A stretch of 64,000 nucleotides of DNA. Source: an uncultured Pelagibacteraceae bacterium (lineage in GTDB: Bacteria > Pseudomonadota > Alphaproteobacteria > Pelagibacterales > Pelagibacteraceae). The position numbers were made by a program, and so were the translations under genes. The stretch lies in NCBI GenBank assembly GCA_902518185.1, contig CABYFG010000005.1, forward strand, positions 1 to 64,000, given 5' to 3'. Below the pieces are notes generated by a model. The model was not told where the DNA came from and did no database searches. It saw only the letters and a program-made list of their open reading frames with translations. Numbering within the stretch: position 1 is the first letter of the stretch; each line of letters opens with the position of its first letter. Positions 60,517 through 64,000 of the stretch are shown one piece after another.

Positions 60517-61272
60517 AGGTGAAGAGGCTTCTCCCATTAAGTTTTTAGAAATTCTTCCAGATAAATAAGATTTTCTTCCAGCTAATACTGCATGTTTAAA
60601 AGCTTGCGCCATCTCAAATGGTTTTTTGGCCTTTGCGATAGCAGTGTTAACTAAAACACCGTCACATCCTAATTCCATAGCGATTGCTGCATCTGATGCT
60701 TGACCTAGACCAGCGTCAATAATTAGAGGTAGTTTAGTTTGAGCTCTTATGATTTTAATATTTACTTTGTTTTGTATACCTAAACCAGAACCTATCGGGG
60801 CAGCTAAAGGCATAATAGCTTTGGCCCCAGAGTTCTCAAGTCTTTTAGCCATCAATGGATCATCAGTGCAATATACCATTACCTGAAAACCTTCTTTTGA
60901 TAAAATCTCAGTAGATTTAAGTGTCTCTATCATTTCAGGATACAAATTTTTTTTATCTCCTAAAACTTCTAACTTAACTAATTTCCATCCACCAATTTCT
61001 CTCGCCAACCTCAGTGTTCTCAATGCCTGTTGGCTAGTGAAACAACCAGCAGTGTTAGGAAGATAAGTTATTTTTTTTGGATCAATAAAATCCATTAACA
61101 ACGGCTTTTTTTTATCAGAAATATTTACTCTTCTTACTGCCACTGTCACTATTTCTGCCCCAGATAACTTTACTGCCTTAGCACACTCATGCATATTTTT
61201 ATATTTTCCGGTACCAACTATGAGTCTTGATGTAAATTTTTTATTTGCTATCACAAATTTACTTTTTTCCAA
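60499..61272 (-). CDS. thiG: Thiazole synthase
   Basis: [20 protein letters not shown]-type motif ([11 protein letters not shown]), [28 protein letters not shown]. Confidence 0.96.
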   Translation of the reverse strand: MEKSKFVIANKKFTSRLIVGTGKYKNMHECAKAVKLSGAEIVTVAVRRVNISDKKKPLLMDFIDPKKITYLPNTAGCFTSQQALRTLRLAREIGGWKLVKLEVLGDKKNLYPEMIETLKSTEILSKEGFQVMVYCTDDPLMAKRLENSGAKAIMPLAAPIGSGLGIQNKVNIKIIRAQTKLPLIIDAGLGQASDAAIAMELGCDGVLVNTAIAKAKKPFEMAQAFKHAVLAGRKSYLSGRISKNLMGEASSPSQGVI

Positions 61273-61274
61273 AA

Positions 61275-61493
61275 CTAACCTCCTCCAATAAAATGGACAA
61301 TTTCAATTTTATCATTTTGTCTAATTTTTATTTTGTTAAGCTTTTTTTTATCTATAATTTCTTGATTGATTTCAATAGCCACTTTATTAATAGGTATTTT
61401 CATTTTTTTTATTAAGTTGTATATTTTGTAATTATTAGGAATAAGCTTATATTTTCCATTTATTTTAATTTTTATTTTTTTTATATTTTTCAT
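61275..61493 (-). CDS. thiS: Sulfur carrier protein ThiS
   Basis: Ubiquitin-like, C-terminal ...IVHFIGGG; start at the ATG at 61493, because the longer ORF would overlap divergent aroQ. Confidence 0.9.
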   Translation of the reverse strand: MKNIKKIKIKINGKYKLIPNNYKIYNLIKKMKIPINKVAIEINQEIIDKKKLNKIKIRQNDKIEIVHFIGGG

Positions 61494-61509
61494 CGTATAT
61501 AAAGTGTGA

Positions 61510-61956
61510 ATGAATAATAAAATAATTATTATCAATGGTCCAAATCTTAATCTATTAGGAGAAAGAGAACAATCACAATATGGCACAATAACTTTCGAAA
61601 AATTAAAACATAATTGTTTAGATAAATCAAAAGAATTAGGTCTTGACGCTGAATTTACCCAATCTAATCTTGAGGGAGACATAGTGAATTTAATTCAAGA
61701 TGCTAGAAAAAAATATGATGGAATAATTATCAATGCGGCAGCTTTTACACACACATCAGTAGCGATAAGAGATGCTCTTAGTATTTTCAAGAAACCGATT
61801 ATTGAAGTCCATATTTCTAATATTTATAAAAGAGAGGAATTTAGACAAAAATCATTAATTAGTGATATAGTTACTGGTGGAATATTTGGATTGAATGATA
61901 ATGGTTATATTTTAGCCATAATTGCAATTCAAAAGCTTTTAAAAAATGAAAATTAA
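61510..61956 (+). CDS. aroQ: Type II 3-dehydroquinate dehydratase
   Basis: IIINGPNLNLLGEREQSQYG; INAAAFTHTSVAIRDAL; IEVHISN. Confidence 0.97.
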   Translation: MNNKIIIINGPNLNLLGEREQSQYGTITFEKLKHNCLDKSKELGLDAEFTQSNLEGDIVNLIQDARKKYDGIIINAAAFTHTSVAIRDALSIFKKPIIEVHISNIYKREEFRQKSLISDIVTGGIFGLNDNGYILAIIAIQKLLKNEN

Positions 61957-62368
61957 CAAAAAAATTATTAAAGAATTAAGTGACTATCTCAAAGAGTTTG
62001 GGCTAACAGAATTAGAGTATACTGATAAAGACACAAAGATAAAAGTCTCTAAAAATAATTTTTCTGTAAATAATCCTGCACCATCAGGGTATGAGTCAGA
62101 TCCAAAATCAAAAATCCAAAAAAAAACTAAATCAGGTTCAGATATTACTTCGCCAATAATTGGTACTGCTTACCATGCGCCAGAGCCTGGGGCAAAAAAA
62201 TTTGTTGAGATAGGTAAGAAAATTAAAAAAGGAGATACTGTAATGATTGTGGAGGCAATGAAAACTATGAATCATGTACCCTCAACAATTGATGGTGTTG
62301 TCAAAGAGGTGTGTGTTGAGGATGGTCAGCCAGTAGAATTTGGACAAACATTAATTGTTCTAGAGTAA
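61946..62368 (+). CDS. accB: Biotin carboxyl carrier protein of acetyl-CoA carboxylase
   Basis: SPIIGTAYHAPEPGAKKFVEIGKKIKKGDTVMIVEAMKTMNHV. Confidence 0.96.
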   Translation: MKINKKIIKELSDYLKEFGLTELEYTDKDTKIKVSKNNFSVNNPAPSGYESDPKSKIQKKTKSGSDITSPIIGTAYHAPEPGAKKFVEIGKKIKKGDTVMIVEAMKTMNHVPSTIDGVVKEVCVEDGQPVEFGQTLIVLE

Positions 62369-63705
62369 TGTTCAAAAAAATATTAATCGCAAATCGCGGA
62401 GAGATCGCAGTCAGAATTATTAGAGCTTGTAAAGAGTGGGGAATTTCAACTGTTGCAGTTCATTCCGATGTGGACAGGGAAAGTATGCATGTTAAGTTGG
62501 CAGATGAAAGTGTTTGTATCGGATCACACCTACCTGAAAATAGTTACTTAAATATACCAGCATTGATGTCAGCAATAGAACTAACTAATGCAGAGGCTGT
62601 TCATCCTGGTTATGGATTTTTATCTGAAAATACAAGTTTTGCAAAAATCTTAGAGGAAAATAAAATTAGTTTTATTGGGGCATCATCTAAACATATTCAA
62701 ATGATGGGTGATAAAATACAAGCAAAAAAAATAGCAAAAGAAAACGGATTACCAATTATCGAGGGATCAGAAGGAGGGATTAGTAACCCAAGAGATGCCA
62801 AAGAACTTTGTAAAAAAATTGGTTTTCCAGTATTAATTAAAGCGTCTGGCGGCGGAGGTGGAAAAGGAATGAAAATTGTCAACAATTTAAATGATTTTGA
62901 TGTACTTTTCTCAACAGCAAAATCTGAAGCAAAAAAATATTTTGGAAACGACGAAGTTTATATTGAAAAGTTTTTTCAAAATCCTAGACATATTGAGGTT
63001 CAAATTTTAGCTGGGAAAAATAGAGTTGTTCATTTACATGAAAGAGATTGCTCGGTTCAAAGAAGACATCAAAAATTGATAGAGGAAACTCCTAGTCCTG
63101 TTCTTAATGATGAAATTAGGAAAGATTTATTTGAGAAAACAGTAAATATGGTCAAAAAAATTGGATATCAGGGAGCGGGAACAGTAGAATTTATTTACGA
63201 GGAGGGAAAATTTTATTTTCTTGAGATGAATACAAGAATTCAAGTAGAACACCCAGTATCAGAAATGGTCACTGGAATTGATATAATCAAAGAGCAAATT
63301 TGGATAGCCTACTCTGGTGAAACTGCACTTAAGCAATCAGATATTAATCCAAGAGGTCATGCAATTGAATGTAGAATAAATGCTGAGGATCCAAGTAAAA
63401 ACTTTCAACCTTCTCCTGGTATTATAAATATGTGTCATCAACCTTCGGGTTTTAGAACAAGAGTTGATGGGGCCATATTCCAAGGCTATAAAGTTACTCC
63501 TTATTATGATAGTATGATCTGTAAGTTAATCTGTCATGGCCGAAATAGAGTTGAAGCAATTCAAAGAATGAATAGATCGTTAGATGAATTTGTTATTGAG
63601 GGAATCACAACGACCATACCTTTGCATAAAAAGCTATTAAATCACGAAAAATTTCTTAAATCTGAATTTAATGTTAGTTGGCTTGATAAAGAAAAGATAG
63701 TTTAA
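62368..63705 (+). CDS. accC: Biotin carboxylase
   Basis: KILIANRGEIAVRIIRACKE; GGGGKGMKIV; EMNTRIQVEHPVSEMVTGID. Confidence 0.98.
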   Translation: MFKKILIANRGEIAVRIIRACKEWGISTVAVHSDVDRESMHVKLADESVCIGSHLPENSYLNIPALMSAIELTNAEAVHPGYGFLSENTSFAKILEENKISFIGASSKHIQMMGDKIQAKKIAKENGLPIIEGSEGGISNPRDAKELCKKIGFPVLIKASGGGGGKGMKIVNNLNDFDVLFSTAKSEAKKYFGNDEVYIEKFFQNPRHIEVQILAGKNRVVHLHERDCSVQRRHQKLIEETPSPVLNDEIRKDLFEKTVNMVKKIGYQGAGTVEFIYEEGKFYFLEMNTRIQVEHPVSEMVTGIDIIKEQIWIAYSGETALKQSDINPRGHAIECRINAEDPSKNFQPSPGIINMCHQPSGFRTRVDGAIFQGYKVTPYYDSMICKLICHGRNRVEAIQRMNRSLDEFVIEGITTTIPLHKKLLNHEKFLKSEFNVSWLDKEKIV

Positions 63706-64000
63706 TAACATCCAACTAGCCATATATCATAAACTGGATGGTCAAATGGTTTTATTGATGGGCTAGATGAAAACATCCATCCATTGAAAACAAAAACATC
63801 ATCTTTATTTTGGTCAATTAAATCCTCAACTTGAAGATAAGCTGTAATTTCAGGATTATCATCAAATTGAGAATTTTTACATTTAATACTTTTAATTAAA
63901 AGATCTTTATATTTGATTTCCTTGCCATTTGAAAGTTTAAGCAAAATATTTTTTGAACTTATCTTATCTAAAATTTTTATATGTGTTGATTTTCCCTCCA
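63702..64000 (-). CDS. DUF2155-like protein, partial (5' end beyond window)
   Basis: Frame is open past the ORF-track start to 64000 (...EGKSTHIKILDKISSKNILLKLSNGKEIKYKDL...); NGWMFSSSPSIKPFDHPVYDIWLVGC. Confidence 0.8.
   Translation of the reverse strand, partial: EGKSTHIKILDKISSKNILLKLSNGKEIKYKDLLIKSIKCKNSQFDDNPEITAYLQVEDLIDQNKDDVFVFNGWMFSSSPSIKPFDHPVYDIWLVGCY

Noticed and set aside
61494-61682. N-terminal extension of the ThiS ORF
   Set aside because: Would overlap divergent aroQ; the ThiS fold fits the 72 aa from the ATG at 61493.
1-64000. tRNA, rRNA, CRISPR, transposon, prophage or classical defence systems
   Set aside because: No cloverleaf-like genes, direct-repeat arrays, transposases, integrases or phage/defence proteins seen in intergenic spaces or ORFs.

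Overview
This is a low-GC, very compact bacterial chromosome segment. Gene content and style (tiny intergenic gaps, one recognisable transcription factor, C1/compatible-solute metabolism) suggest a SAR11/Pelagibacterales-like alphaproteobacterium; that placement is inference. About 63 coding features are supported, including an autotransporter-like gene and a DUF2155-like gene that run off the window ends. Two small genes (34 and 53 aa) are absent from the ORF track. Main blocks: DmdA/GcvT-like + MetF-like C1 genes; purE-purK; fhs; a peroxiredoxin/persulfide dioxygenase-like/cysE-cysK sulfur block; a run of about ten small genes (DABB-like, DUF1330, SnoaL-like, HCCA isomerase-like, DUF2798, SMR) of unknown collective function; a 14-kb cluster with iolD, iolE, Gfo/Idh dehydrogenases, a ROK kinase, an HpcH/HpaI aldolase and a sugar-type ABC transporter but no recognisable iolB/iolC/iolJ or regulator; DUF779 + ALDH; glnA; iscR-sufBCDSUT-A; prfB, PBP1A, RNase E/G, thiS-thiG, aroQ and accBC. 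Strongest sequence-level findings: (1) prfB is truncated in the ORF track and carries a canonical programmed +1 frameshift site (AAGGAG-TAT-CTT-TGA); (2) a 24/25 match to the IscR type-1 operator overlaps the iscR-suf promoter; (3) structural zinc motifs are missing from RNase E/G, the ROK kinase and the gamma-butyrobetaine-hydroxylase-like protein; (4) the small-gene cluster and the inositol-like cluster are candidate undescribed pathways; (5) eight convergent gene pairs have overlapping 3' ends. No tRNA, rRNA, CRISPR, prophage or transposon was found.
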